A stretch of DNA of 64,000 nucleotides from Incurvaria masculella (taxonomy: Eukaryota; Arthropoda; Insecta; Lepidoptera; Incurvariidae): positions 10,602,001 to 10,666,000 of the forward strand of contig OX335655.1 of assembly GCA_946894095.1 (NCBI GenBank), read 5' to 3'. The position numbers and the translations under genes were made by a program. Of this stretch, positions 33,386-46,309 are shown piece after piece; within the stretch, counting starts at the first letter, position 1, and the number at the start of each line of letters is the position of its first letter. The notes under the pieces are model-generated. The model was not told the DNA's origin. It worked only from the letters and a program-made list of their open reading frames with translations, and made no database searches.

Positions 33386-36300
33386 ATGCCGGAACCAGAT
33401 GACAATTTGTTCCGCAATTTCATGTCAGCGCTCTATAACACCGTCGACCGACCCGTAACTTGGTTCAGAGGTGTGTTTACTATCCTAGGGTTATGTAAGT
33501 CATAATTATAGAGGCTGAGGTCTGTCTACTTCATCTCCTTTTTATTGCATGTCAATTCCAACATTATAGCTGGAGCTTCAACAGTCATAACCACAAGGCT
33601 TATTACATTAATATTATACACATTCACCCTAGATGCTTGAAAGTGTAGTTATCTATTAGTGGACTTAGGCTTCTGTTCAGTTAAGTGTTTATGAATTTAT
33701 ATTATACTGTTTGCTGTGTAAGTAAACATTAATAAAATAAACACTGATAAAATAATACATGGAATTTTAGTATTTTGGATTCACCCACACTGTAAGAGCC
33801 ATTTTTTTAAATAATTATCGAGGGCCTGCTATGATGAAAGCAGCAGTTTACGATTGGTTTAAACATTTCGAAGATAACAAGTGGCATGGGCGGGCAAGAT
33901 GGGTTGGGCTTCCATACGTATGTTGCGATTCTGTTATCATAATTTTTTTGGACATATCTCTAGTGGCCGAATAATGTGTGCAAATTTTAGTACATCTAAT
34001 AATAAATCTGTAAGGGGTGTTCATGGAGTAAATTGCTTTGTTTTCTAAGATGCTTCGTTTGTAGACTTTATGTATGATACTAAGACTACATTGATGATTT
34101 TTAGAAATCAGTTCTGTATGTATGTATGTATGTATGTATGTATGTATGTTCCTCCATAACTCTTAAACCGATCAACCGAATTCGATGTAAATACACGGGA
34201 CACAGGATAGGCTATATATAATTCAGTTCCGCTAACGTTAAGATATAGCTGTCATACAAACCGAAATGTCCCGAAGCGGCGGCTTGGGGGGTGATCACTG
34301 TCTGCCTTTATTTCTTCGTTTACTTATTCTAATTCACGCAACTGACTTTTTGATACGGTTTTCATTAACATAAGGAGTGATCAACTAGCAAGGATTGCGT
34401 ATGTAATTTAAAAAAATTTAATACAAACCTCAAGAAAAAAAGAGAAAACTATGTACTTGAAAATTGTAAGTGTAATGCCTACAGAAAATTCCACGATATC
34501 ATGTAGAGCGATAACTTCGAAGCATTCGGCCGATTTATTTGCGTATTTTATCAACGTATAGCAACTCTGGGTGCAGTCAGATTCAGGATGGCTTACTGTT
34601 TTAAATGTTGAAGGTGGCTGTGGTCTCATAAAACTTTGTAAAAGTAAGAATCAGGTGGTAGGGTTAATCCCACCATTGTTGGTTTTGTATCAATTCTATG
34701 TAGCAGAGCCAGTGCAGTAAGGGTCTGGCGGCACATGCTTTTAAAGTTCGCTCCCAAATGTTTACGAAGCTCTGAATGCCATATCGGTTCAAACGATTTT
34801 GATTAAATTTGTTAGATGGATACATAGTCCTGGACCAGCCTTTTGGTGGGTTACTTTTTATCCCGGAAATAATTCAGACCGAAATCAATCCAACACGACA
34901 TTGACCCGAGCAGAGCCAGGTACCGCAGCTAGTCTTCAATAAAAGCAGTATTGCCAAGACATGGCCTTAGAAATGTTCGTTGAAGTTGCTCACAATCCAT
35001 TGCTCGGGTCTTAAACAGTGATAAATCTTGGGTGTATAAATATTATGACGTTGAATCAAAGGTGCCATTGTCCCTATGGAACAGACCTGTGGGACTTTTG
35101 AATTTTCTGGAAGATGAAGACAACCTTGAAAGGATAACGTTTCACGATCATAGAGGACATAAAGACTGAATTGCAACCTCCAAGTTTGATCATTGATTAG
35201 TGGCTCTAATTAATATTTCAAAAAAGAAAAACTACCAACACATTCCAGAGGTGGTCTTGGCTTCTTGGACTGACCTTAAAATTACGTTTCATTCACAAAT
35301 TTCAGAGAAAGTGGTGGAGCCCAACCAGCAGAAGTACCCGTGGTACCACCACAAGTACCGCCGTGTGCCAACCATCGACCAGTGCTACACTGACGATGTT
35401 GTCTGTGATTTTGAGGCCAACGTCCAGTTCAAAAGAGACAGGTGGAATATTTTTTTTATATATGCACAGTACCTACTAACTTTTGCCCCAGCTTTCCTTG
35501 CGGCAACTACATGGTTTCGTACATATGTATGTTATTTTAACTATTACACCATGGTCCGATTGCCTCCGACATGCCTGCCAGCCCAAATCATTCAGACCTA
35601 TTAGTCTCACTTACTTTCTCCGGAAAACAATGGAAAAGGTAGTAAATCTTTATGTAAGAGAGTCGGCATTGAGCACTAACCCATTACATAATAAACAACA
35701 TGCATACCAAAAAGGCAAGTCCACAGAGACGGCCCTAGTAGACTTAGTCGACCAAATAGGAAGTGCGCTTGGGGAAAAAGAAGTAGCCCTGTGCATATTC
35801 CTAGACATTGAAGGGGCTTTCGACAACACTTTGACGGAGGTCATAATAGGATGCATGGAAAGAAAAGGCATTGACGCAACTACTATCTAGAAACTACTCT
35901 TCTAGATGATACTTTAGAAATCAAAACCAGAAGAGGCTGCCCACAAGGAGGCGTGTTGTCACCATTGCTATGGTCTGTTGTAGTAGATTTCTTACTTATT
36001 GAGCTCAACAATACTTTAATAGACACTCAAGGCTACGCCGATGATGTCGTTATCGTCATCAGAGGAAAATGCCTTACCACAATTTCTGGGCTAATGCAAA
36101 AGGGCCTCAAAATAGTTGAGTGATGGTGTAAAGAATTCAAGCTTTCTGTCAACGCCAGCAAAACAACCATAGTACCTGTCACAAAAATGAGAAATTTAGA
36201 GAAACTCAAAGCACCAACCTTCTTTGGAAGTACTGTAATTTTTTCCAGGGAAGTTAAATACTTGGGCGTCATAATTGACCAAAAGCTATCCTGGAACCCA

Positions 36301-37815
36301 CACATTGAATATATCACCCAGAAGACGAAAATCGCGCTGGGATCCTGCTATCGTCTAGCAGGAAAGAAATGGGGTCTTAGACCGAAAGTAGCCATATGGC
36401 TCTATACGGGGATAGTCAGGCCAATGGTTACCTATGGCTCTATCGTGTGGCAAAATAAAACCATACAGATCACATGCAGAACTAAACTTAGTAGTCTACA
36501 AAGACTAGCTTGTGCCATCACAACTGGGGCCGTCTCCTCAACTCCAACTGCAGCTATGGAGGCAATGCTTAACCTCGTCCCTCTGTATATTCAAGTACAA
36601 AAGGAAGCCAGAGCCAGCATGCAGAGATTCCTTGAGGCTGGAGGGCAGAGGAGTTGGCTATCAAAAGAAATGGATTACAGGCCCATCTTTTGAAAATTCC
36701 AATATTAAAATACTAAAACTACCTAGAATGGCAGCTATTGTCCCTGAATGCCGTGCCGGCTTGACAAGAGCCTTAAATACACTCCATTTATGTTTCGAGA
36801 AATTGGCAAGGACCTTGATGTGGTTGTCACAGGGCTGTCGACACGGAGATCCTGACAATCCTTCGGCAGCGCTATGAAGACTGCATGCTGTACGAGGCAC
36901 CCGAACACCTCACCGTCTGCAAGCCCATCTTAGACCAATACCGTGATGCTGAGGAATCCTGGTTCATCAAATGTAAGACACTTTGTTTTTTTTATAGCAC
37001 TAACAGTCAGTTATAAAATGAGTTATACAGAACCTATCAGAAGCCTAAGCCCCGGTTGCACGAAGAAACGGCTGAGTTAATCAATGTGCAAACACGTCAC
37101 TTTTAGTGAACCGCATAGAGTTCCTTCCATACTGTCCACATAAAGTGACGTGTTTGATCATACTTTGATGTTGATTTTGATTTTTTGTTCTTTAGTGCAC
37201 TCGGCCCTAAGTCCGCTCATACATAACTCCACTTTCGAGTGTTAGCGTTATGAGAGCAAGATGCAGTTGTAGTGGCTTGGTACAATGTTGTGTGATTCTG
37301 GGGTTATCTCATAACGCTACCGGTTGAAAGTGGAGTTATCTATTAGCGGACTAAGTTTCAGCTTAGTGAAAGAAATTATTACGATTTTGATGATTTTGTT
37401 AAGAAGTTCTTCATATGTTACTGCCTATCTCATCACAGTAGTAGCACGATCTAATATTCTTTCATTCTGTTGTAAATTGTTGCAAATTTAACTCAATTTT
37501 TCTCTTTATTTCAAAATCAAGTTATCAAATTACTCATTAATTGAATTCATTAACGTGCCATTAAAGTGAAGTGCCAGATTACATATTTTAAAATACAGTA
37601 TTATTTGTGCTCTATGACTAGCGAAAAAGGCATCTTATAACACCAAACATTAATGGCATTCTGGAATTGCTTTTTTTATTGTTGTTTATTTTTCCTAACC
37701 AGACGGGGATCTGGGAGCATATGCGGACGCCAGGAAGGCGTATATGAAGCAGAAACACCGCATGGTGTGGGAGCGACGCAATGGACCCCTTTCCGACCAG
37801 ACCAAGTCCATTTAG
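33386..37815 (+). CDS. ND-PDSW: NADH:ubiquinone oxidoreductase subunit PDSW (NDUFB10)
   Basis: Four exons, 33386-33470, 35306-35441, 36833-36972 and 37703-37815, give 474 nt, 157 residues. The product is an accessory subunit of mitochondrial complex I on the intermembrane-space side. The start reads MPEPDDNLFRNFMSALYNTV. Landmarks are WYHHKYRRVPTIDQCYTDDV, LRQRYEDCMLYEAPEHL, SWFIKYGDLGAYADARKAYM and KQKHRMVWERRNGPL. Cysteines C55/C62 (CX6C) and C91/C103 (CX11C) are the conserved pairs of the family. Length is as expected for insects, with no targeting peptide, as usual. All junctions close in phase. Intron 2 holds a dead LINE whose recognisable part ends about 140 bp before the exon 3 acceptor, and that acceptor (GGTTGTCACAG) has a weak pyrimidine tract. 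ATTAAA at about 38069 may be the polyadenylation signal. Confidence 0.95.
33634..33671 (+). repeat. Half of a foldback MITE (right end)
   Basis: TGCTTGAAAGTGTAGTTATC then TATTAGTGGACTTAGGCTTC matches the right arm of the foldback at 50392-50536. The left arm is absent. Confidence 0.5.
34114..34149 (+). repeat. (GTAT)n microsatellite
   Basis: About nine GTAT units in ND-PDSW intron 1, at the left edge of a stretch (to about 34310) that looks like a dispersed repeat but was not matched elsewhere here. Confidence 0.8.
35560..36690 (+). pseudogene. Dead non-LTR retrotransposon (LINE) reverse transcriptase in ND-PDSW intron 2
   Basis: Reads KSFRPISLTYFLRKTMEKVV, HAYQKGKSTETALVDLVDQI and ALCIFLDIEGAFDNT up to a stop near 35888. 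After a deletion it continues RGCPQGGVLSPLLW, GYADDVVIVIRGK (catalytic YADD present), a stop within VE*WCKEF near 36121, then EVKYLGVIIDQKLSWNPHIE and GIVRPMVTYGSIVW. Finger, palm and thumb motifs are in order, but internal stops and a missing segment after DNT make it inactive. The endonuclease domain is absent. Same orientation as the host gene. Confidence 0.8.
37040..37357. mobile_element. Foldback MITE interrupted by a second foldback MITE
   Basis: The outer element is a copy of the 50392-50536 foldback: AGAAGCCTAAG at 37040-37050 and CTAAGTCCGCTCATACATAA...AGCGGACTAAG at 37206-37355. Between them, 37051-37206 is a different element whose ends (CCCCGGTTGCACGAAGAA / TTCTTTAGTGCACTCGG) are roughly inverted and which contains the pair AACACGTCACTTT / AAAGTGACGTGTTT. 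CTAAG appears on both sides of the insert. Confidence 0.6.
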
Positions 37816-40800
37816 ATCCACAAACTCCGGGAGTCCACTTATGAGTATGTGTGCCTACCCCAAACACTGGGCAACTTAAAACTGTGGGCATTTGGCTGCA
37901 ATTGTTCGACCTTAACGATTTGTTTCAAAAATACATAGATGTCGAAGTGTTGTAGAAGGTCTATCTCATTATATCGTGCAGGCGTTTGTTTGTAAGCACA
38001 TATCTTTGCGTGGAAGACCCTTTATAAGCTATTGTAAATAATTTAAGAGTAGTATGCAATCAATGCATTATTAAATTTTTGGTGTGAATTTGTTTTTTTT
38101 CTTGTGGAGATGCAGGACATTATTTTCTAAGTGCAGTGTTTCGCAAAAGACATATACAGGTTGTAACAGCAGTCATCGTAATATTTAAAGTTTTCTATTT
38201 ACTCTTTTTTATCATTCTTGAGATATGAATTTTCCTCGTTCATTGTTTTATTTTATTTTATTTTTAAATTCAAATTCTTTATTGGCAACAAAAACCACAA
38301 TTAGGTACAATTTAGAATGTTTAAAAATAAATAAGTCTACATTTGATGCATCCTAATGAGGTAATTGTATACCAAAAGGTGCTAGCTCAGCATAATCCTA
38401 AGCGGCCAGTACTACCTGAGTTGAGCTGACTGCAAGGTGCTGGTTTTCAGCAAGTACCTGTCAATAAATTTATTCTATATGAAATTGTGAGGCGTCGCGC
38501 TGTTCATCTCGTACTTGAGTGAGGAGTGCTGCGATAACACTAAAACAATTTATCCTGGATGTTCGCTCATCGTATGCCAGCCCATCAGCGGCGCCACCGG
38601 CTTAATCCCTCCAGTTATTTTTTGAAATGTTTGTTGTAAACTTATGTTTCTATGAAAACGGAAACCTTTTTCTATGCAAAATGGCATGTATTTAAGTTCA
38701 TTGTCTGTATCTACCTCAAGAATATTTTCCCAAAGTCACTGCAGTGCCTGTTACAACCTGTAGGCATCTGTGCGTTTGAACCATTAATCTTTTCCACAGT
38801 ACCTTTAGCAGTTTATGGTGCAGAAGTTTTCCCAAACTTGTCTTTGATAACTCACGACGACCAGGGCAGTGAAACTTGCCTCCAGCTTGTTTGGATGCAT
38901 ACTAGATTAATACCCGCTCGTGAAAAAAGTCTGTCGTCAGACAAAATTGTAAGTTGTAACACATTTTTTTTTAGCTCTTAACTTTTTTCCAGCCTGCCAA
39001 ACTGTGGCATATGTTGAACTGTAAAAAAAGGACGCTGCTCTTTCTAGTTAACCTCAACAAATTAGAAATAAAATAAAAATAATAGCCATTTATTTTCCAA
39101 CATACACCAAGTGATACATGCAATGTTTAAAGTTGAAAACATTATAAATTTCAGAAGTTTTGCACATGGATGCAGTTGCATGCTGCCATACTCTGTTGTG
39201 GAATCTTCAACGAAGCATAATAATCACAGAATGCGCTGACATTACCATCCACAACAGGCCGCAATGACAAAACAATCACACATATACTTACTTATACCTA
39301 ACCTTCACTTTAATAAGCTTACATTTAAAATATATCTGTCACTATAAGATAAAATCACTTCTTTTTATCAACAGGTAAAAATATTCGAAATAATAACATG
39401 TTACGCAGATCACTTATAACATAATGTAACTTCTAACAGTATTTTTTTTTCGGTGGCATTGTGTAAATTACTTTCAAAATACGAGCGAGCATTTGTCTTT
39501 CAGATAGATATTTATTGTGGAAAGAGATCGACTGACACATGTTGGCTGCCATCGGCTTTTGTCAGTGCGAAGCGGGTGGGGCTCACTTAATAAAGTCGCT
39601 TGTAAAAAGGTGAAGAAGTAACCAAAACAAAAATGCTCGATATAGAAAATCATATAAATTAATTTGCTTTGATTTCAGCAAATACATTTCTATAACACAA
39701 CAAACTAGTAAACCAAACAATCAAAGGATAAAATGCAATCTTAAAAATTAACTCATTGAAAGAAATTTGTTCATCGAACACAAAATATTGTATTGACCAA
39801 TAGCTCCACACATAGTGAAAACAATTATGGATTTTATGTAGTTTTGACCCCATCGACATTACAGCTTTCATTAGGATTTGACAGCATAGAAGGTTGTCAG
39901 GTAACTAAATCTAGCTATCGATCCTTTTCAGGACTGGGACTGGCCTGACGATTATCCTGTCAACGGTAGAAAACCATAAGTGTACTACTTTGATCCTTGG
40001 GAGAAATTTGTTTTTTTAGTAAAGACAAGTAAATTATTGGGAGAAAAATGGTCAATGCAACATTTAGTGTATAGTTTAGGTACAAAAAGACAAGAGCAGT
40101 GCACAATTGACTGCTAGAATGGGAACGAACATACAGCGCAAGTTGGCATCTGGGTAAAGTAATGGCGGAGTTCCTGACTCGCTCCCTAAATGCAACTTGC
40201 ATTGATTTATTTTATAAGACTGAAAAGAGTTCTATGTAAAATATTTTCAACAGTATGAACAGAATAATTGCAGATGAGTTCATTACGGTGTGACGAATAG
40301 AGTATTGTTGTAATTGCATAAATAATTACTATACATTGCATTATATACGGCGCGTACAATTGATCTAGATAACTATGTATAAGATAAATACATAATGGGA
40401 ATGAAGTATAGCTATTATATGCACAAATAAAAATATATACATATTCAGTTACTAATTTATATTTTAGGACACATTTAATGTGGTTTATCTTGTGGAACTG
40501 GATTATAATGACGTAAAAAATAGTACAAAAAATTATGAACAAGTTCTGTTATGGCAATAAAACATACAAAAAATCACTTTGTACTACAAACCAAATGTAA
40601 TCGCTCCCCCAAACTATTTCACAGTTGTACGCAATGTAAAACATAATTGGATTTCACTTACATCTACAAAGTAACAATAATATTAAACTGTCTGGATTCA
40701 AAATAAACAACTTGTTAAATAATAAAAATAAAAACTCCATGATTTCAAAAAAGGCCTAACTATTTACACTACTGATGATTTTTTGTAGAATTGCCAACAT

Positions 40801-41586
40801 ATTAAACATAGAACTCTTTAAGGCGACACACATACACATACATAAAAATTAACTCTAGTACTAAATTATTATATTGTCGACATTATAAAAATAGTGAACC
40901 TTTAGAGGACATCTGAGGCGTGGACCCGAAATCACAAATTACGTACAATTGACAACGTCCTCAGTGGAAACAGGTTCATACTACGATTAACAATCTTTCT
41001 TCATTAATTGACTTCGTACGGCACACATCTCTCATTGGCAAGGTGATTTGGTACGGTACGGAAAGTTTCTCTCTACACAATTTACTTCCACTCTCATGAT
41101 CTGTTATCTGTTGCGTCGTGCTGCATCGTGCACTAAACCCTCTCGATTCTGCCCTGCAGAAAGCTTCGATGTGATCGCACAATCCCATATCGTGTGACAA
41201 AGAAACTATGTCATCGCTTTTCACTTGACAATTGAATACAATTTCTACGTCACACGAAATGGAATGATAATCAAGTGTCACAGTAAAGTGGCAATGTTGC
41301 ATTCAATGTTTTAATACTGCTATACTTGCACACATTAATTTTTAACACAAAAAATATATAGGGCTTGTAGTTTAGCCTGAATTAATATTATTTTGATGTA
41401 AAATTATTTCATTTTATGGATCGGACGACAATGTACATTTAAAAGTACAATCACGTATTTTCGAAAGCAAACATTCAATATTCAATAAATCTTTAAGTAC
41501 TTTTCATCCTAAATTAAACGTCAATATATTAGAAATGGATCTACAATTGTCTTTATCTGGTGTAACGACATAAAAATACGTGCACC
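37816..41586. other. 3' flanks of ND-PDSW and MARF1 (convergent)
   Basis: The two genes converge here, so both 3' UTRs lie within this stretch; their ends are not determined. At about 38255-38480 a sequence containing TTCAAATTCTTTATTGGCAA looks like a LINE 3' region. Open frames at 39659-39871, 40207-40542 and 40976-41302 are AT-biased and match nothing I know. Confidence 0.4.
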
Positions 41587-41949
41587 CTAAGGCAGTTGGT
41601 CCTGTAAGCATCAGAAAAGTATGCTCCCCATACGAAAGTAGTTTACTGATCATTTGAAAACGATTTCCACTTAATATTGCATAAATATTCGTATCTGCAT
41701 ATTTGTCTATTCAAAAATAGTTGATCTGTCAAACCATAAAGAAAATAATCTATCTTTCCTTTTCTTAATTTTCCTTTTTGCTGTCATTTGTCATAGTTCT
41801 AAAAAAAAAGCAAAAACATGCAGACACATATATTTGTGGCCTGATAATAGATACCAAATATCAAGTAAATTGGAACCGTGGTTTTCAAATGATTATTATA
41901 CTAATTTGCATTAAGAACTTAATTTCCGAAGCTTACGGCCCCATCTTAA
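41587..41949 (+). mobile_element. Long-TIR MITE, copy near the MARF1 3' end
   Basis: The right end is CTTACGGCCCCATC plus TTAA at 41946-41949. The left end reads CTAAGGCAGTTGGTCCTGTA (TTAA mutated to CTAA). Internal landmarks are CCATACGAAAGTAGTTTAC, TTTTTGCTGTCATTTGTC and ACATGCAGACACATATATTT. It lies downstream of the MARF1 stop codon and may be inside the 3' UTR. Confidence 0.7.
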
Positions 41950-42868
41950 AATTTAGCGCATAAATCTTAACGATATGACCTATGAACTAAAATTGCACTG
42001 GGGATGGGATCAAATAGTTAAGGACTTGAAGCCACAAGGAGAGAATTGAATGAATAGTAGCAACGAGTTAAACCGATGACCAAAGAAACTGATAACACAC
42101 CTTGTAAACTTTCAATAAAATACGCAATGTGAGGGTGCAATATTAGGGTTAAAGTCTTTGATCCCATCATCCTTACGTAATGTTCTTACATCTGAGATCA
42201 CATTGATACACATATTTTACAAAATAGACAACAATTAGGTATGTACTTATTTATGCCTGATTCGTTTTACCTAATTATGCTAACAAGTATAATATTTATA
42301 GTATAATTGCGCTTAGGCGGATGGCCACCCTTAGACCACGATTTAAACCCTCAACTGCGCCTGGATATGTTCGATGAAGACCTTCCCATCTCATAAAATA
42401 GTAAACGTTAAAAATTGTACTAGAGAGAAATCCACAATGGTTACGCTGAACTAGTAAATCATTCATAATCTATTTGATATTAACTGTTTTATAACCGTCC
42501 CGTGCAACAAAATATCTGTGTTGTTTCAAAACAGCTCAATAAAAATTGTAATGTGAAAAACTGAGCTGTATTGGAAGCGACACAAATATTAATAGACCTC
42601 CGTAATTATGCAGAGAACATATTTTTTGCAAACTCAGGGGGTCGCTTATTAAAGAAATATACATTTCCAAAAGATTGCATGCAGAACATCAGTCGGCTTC
42701 CCTACAAAAAGCGAGATCTCGCTTCCAGACAGTGAGCAAGATTTCTACAACATATTGAACACAACAATCACCTACAAAATGTAAACTTTTACATCACAAC
42801 GAGAACTACAACTAACGGACGTGCGAATTTCCGCGTTCTACAAATACGTATAAATGCTGCGTTTGGAA

Positions 42869-45800
42869 TTACTGATCGGTGGGTACTGGAGCGGTGCCGA
42901 ACTGTGCGGCCAAGCGGACACGACCTGGAATATAATAATACAAGCACATGTATGTGAACGTCAAAATTATTGAACAAATAATGGGAAGATATAAGTATTG
43001 TCAGCCTCAGTGGCCCAGTGGCGCGACACTTCGGCGATCGCTCTCCGAAGTTAAGCAACGCTGGGTCCGGTCTGGTCTTGGATGGGTGACCGTTCGACCG
43101 TTGAGAGAGGCTGGCCGTGGTTCGGATTCCACGTTAAGCTGTAGGTCCCCTTCCTTACTTACTAGGTGGTAGGGTTTATCCCGCCCGGGTTGGTACCATC
43201 GCATTGGATGAACGATGGTCGAAGCGGCAATGAAAATTGTCCGTGTTTTCCATCCAGTTCAATGTAGCCATGCAATATAAGGAAGGTCCTGGCATGGCAC
43301 CTAGTTCCCATGTGGTGTGTTGGGCTAATACCATGACAGAACTTGTGGTATTAGCCATCCATGTCCAGTCACATAAAAAAAAAAGTATTAATCCTTGAAT
43401 CTGATTCGTCGCATATCGGCCATGAAATCTATCGGCAAAATAATCTTAATCAAAAGCTTATGCGAATGGCAAATATTGTTATGACAGTACAGAGTCCACC
43501 TACTGTAAATAAACCTATGCCTTCTGAAGGACTGATATAATTATAAAATAACTAGGAGTAATACCCATGTTCGCTCGGATCATTATAATTTTAGATGGAC
43601 ATTGGGATTGTTTTTTTTTCCAGGATGAAACCATCATAGGATTAGTTTAAATGAATCGGTGACAATATTTAATAAAAAAAATTACCATACTTGCCCGTTT
43701 ATAATAGTAGTGGTATAGGATGACAAAATAAGACATGATCAATCATTAATAAAGGTGCATGATAAAATATGTGGATGGAAAATGTAGATTTTTCGCGGCA
43801 TATGGCGTACGCCAGGACCTCTTAAGATGCCCGATTAAGCCCTTGGAATTTCGATTTGCAAGAAGGCTGTGAAAAACCATTCAGGCCGGCCCGGTGCTTC
43901 TTCACACCATGTTCGAAGGACCCCAGGTTGTACTTCGCAGGAAATACCTCTGATGGGAGTTCATTCCATTGTTCACCGACCTTATCGGTGGGTTTTTATT
44001 TTTAGAATGTCGACTGTGACTTTGTCAATGTTCTCCCTGTTCCGCGTTGAGCCAAATTTACGGCAGTGTCTGCAATTGCACCTGGATTGTTTTATTGTTT
44101 ATTCATCATCCATAGACAGTATATTGCACTTGGATTTGTCATATTTTATCATTAGCCAGTTCAGCGATTCCAGCGAGGAAGAACCGGCAATAAACTCCGC
44201 TGGAATTTTTTTTTTCAACGTCCACTCAGTCTAAGTTTACAAAAGTATTTGCCACTGCTTACAATCACAGAAAAAAACACAAAATTAATAAAATACAACA
44301 TGTGATTAATAAATACGGGTCGCACTCACGGGGGTGGTCGTGTGCAAGCAGGGCGGAGGGCGCGGGCAGCGCGCAGGCCGGCGGGGACCAAATCGACGTC
44401 GGGGGCGTCTCAAACACGCGCGAACCCTTCAATGTTCACAAAAATTAATGTTGAACACACATTATGACAGATACAACCCAAATAGTGTAACAGAAGATTG
44501 TTATTGATTTATTCTTTGGTTACCCTAGAGGTCATTCCAGCTTTCCACTTCCAGCTTTCTTAAGGATGTTCCGACCCATACAATGTTTTTTTTACACAGA
44601 CCGCAAAAAGTATTGCACTTTAAGGTGGCCCAACCCGGCGGGGCCTAACTCATTCGCGGGAACGGTACAAAACCGTGCTGTTGCGCTCTGGGACCTTCTC
44701 TGTTTCAAAGAATAAGACAGGCTCCGTGATGAGGAAGATGCAACATGTCCACAAAAAAGACAATGTGCATAGTGTATGATTTGGTAAGATTTACGAAAAT
44801 TTTAATTTCAAAACGACTTATAGCTAAAAGTAAACCACGACCGCTGTAGTCAAAAATCGAACAAAAACCAAATAGATCATAAATATTAATTAAATAAGCT
44901 ATGTCTGATGACCAATCTTTTTAAGATGTTCTTACTTTATCATTGCGTAATCCACCTCCATAGTTATTGTATAAAACGCGCGAAAAATGCGAACTTTAGG
45001 ACCTCATAACTTAGAAACCAAACACATTTTTACAATGCAAATGGTCATCAGACATCTATTTCGATCAAATAAAGCTATTTTGATTTGGATCTCTGATAAG
45101 AAATATGGGCGTGATCTTCTTACCCCTTTTGTATGGGGAGATGAGCGGGATGGGCCACCTTAAGGCACGAATTCCTCAAAAATATTAAATATAGCCATAG
45201 CAGTTGCAGCGAAAACATATTCTCAATTTCAGGTTTAATGGTTTCGTTGTAATTGCCGATTAGAAGTTTTACACCGTTAGATGGCGCTGTTAAATAAAAA
45301 TCGTATTTAAATAAATTGTAACAAAACCAATAATCCTGAAATTGCGAAATTGTTTTCGCTGCAAGTAATATGACTATATTAAACTTTTATTATTAATTCG
45401 TGGCTTAAAGTGCAATACTTTTTGTGTTATGTGTGCAAACAACTTTATATGGGTCGGAACAGCCTTAAAAAAATTTATTCTGCAGTGACCAACACACATT
45501 TTTTTTCTTTTATTTTATTTGATGAACGAGCAGCCAAAGTTAATGTGTTTATGTCTGAGTTCACTGGTGCATTGTTATTATGGTTACTTTAGTTTAGTGC
45601 TTTTAAGGTGGCCCATCCCGCTCATCTCCCCATACAAACGGGGAAAGAAGGTCACGCCCATATTTCTTGTCACTAGATGTCTGATGACCGTTGGCATTGT
45701 AAAATTGTGTTTGGTTTCTAAGTTATAAGGTCCGAAAGTTCGAATTTTTCACCCGTTTTATACAATAACTTTGGAGGTGGATTACGCAATGATAAAGTAA

Positions 45801-46309
45801 GAACATCATCATCAGACATAGCTTATTTAATCAAGATTTATAATAAATTTGGTTTTTGTTAGATTTTTGACTATGTGGTTTACTTTTAGCTATAAGTCGT
45901 TTTGTAATTAAAATTTTCGTAAATCTTATCAAATCATACACTATGCACATTGTCTTTTTTGTATACATGTTGCATCTTCCTCATCAAGGAGCCTGTCTTT
46001 TTTTTTTTGAAACAGAGAAGGTCCCAGAGCGCAACAGCACGGTTTTGTACCGTGCCCGCGAATGAGTTCGTCCCGCCGGGTTGGGCCACCTTAAGTGTTT
46101 GTCAAACCTGTTTCCCAATGCACACGGGACCCTAGCCGCGCTCACCTTCTGTCCGGGCGGCGTGTCGAAGAGCGAGAAGTCCTGCGCGGGCCGCGCATGC
46201 TCGCCGGTCGCCGGCAGCGTCACGCCGCGGCACAGCGCGAACGTGTCCCCGCCCAGCTCGCAGAACAGCTCGCGAAAGTTGCGCAGGAACGACGTCGTCG
46301 AATCGAAAC
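42869..46309 (-). CDS. MARF1: MARF1 exons 13-15 (visible numbering), C-terminus
   Basis: Exon 46309-46146 continues the last LOTUS-like unit ([20 protein letters not shown]). Exon 44426-44330 is low-complexity Pro/Ala-rich ([18 protein letters not shown]) with a weak acceptor TTGAAG. Exon 42924-42869 gives the last residues and TAA. Exon 46146-46309 is squeezed between a MITE ending 52 bp away and a SINE starting 37 bp away. Confidence 0.8.

Noticed and set aside
38652..38981. 109-codon plus-strand frame after ND-PDSW
   Set aside because: No recognisable features and no start context or splice sites supporting it.
40976..41302. 108-codon minus-strand frame downstream of MARF1
   Set aside because: No motif, no coding composition, and the position is most simply 3' UTR or flank.
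43040..43095. 5S rRNA gene
   Set aside because: Only the internal promoter-like segment resembles 5S. Both ends of a 120-nt 5S gene are absent and SINE body follows.
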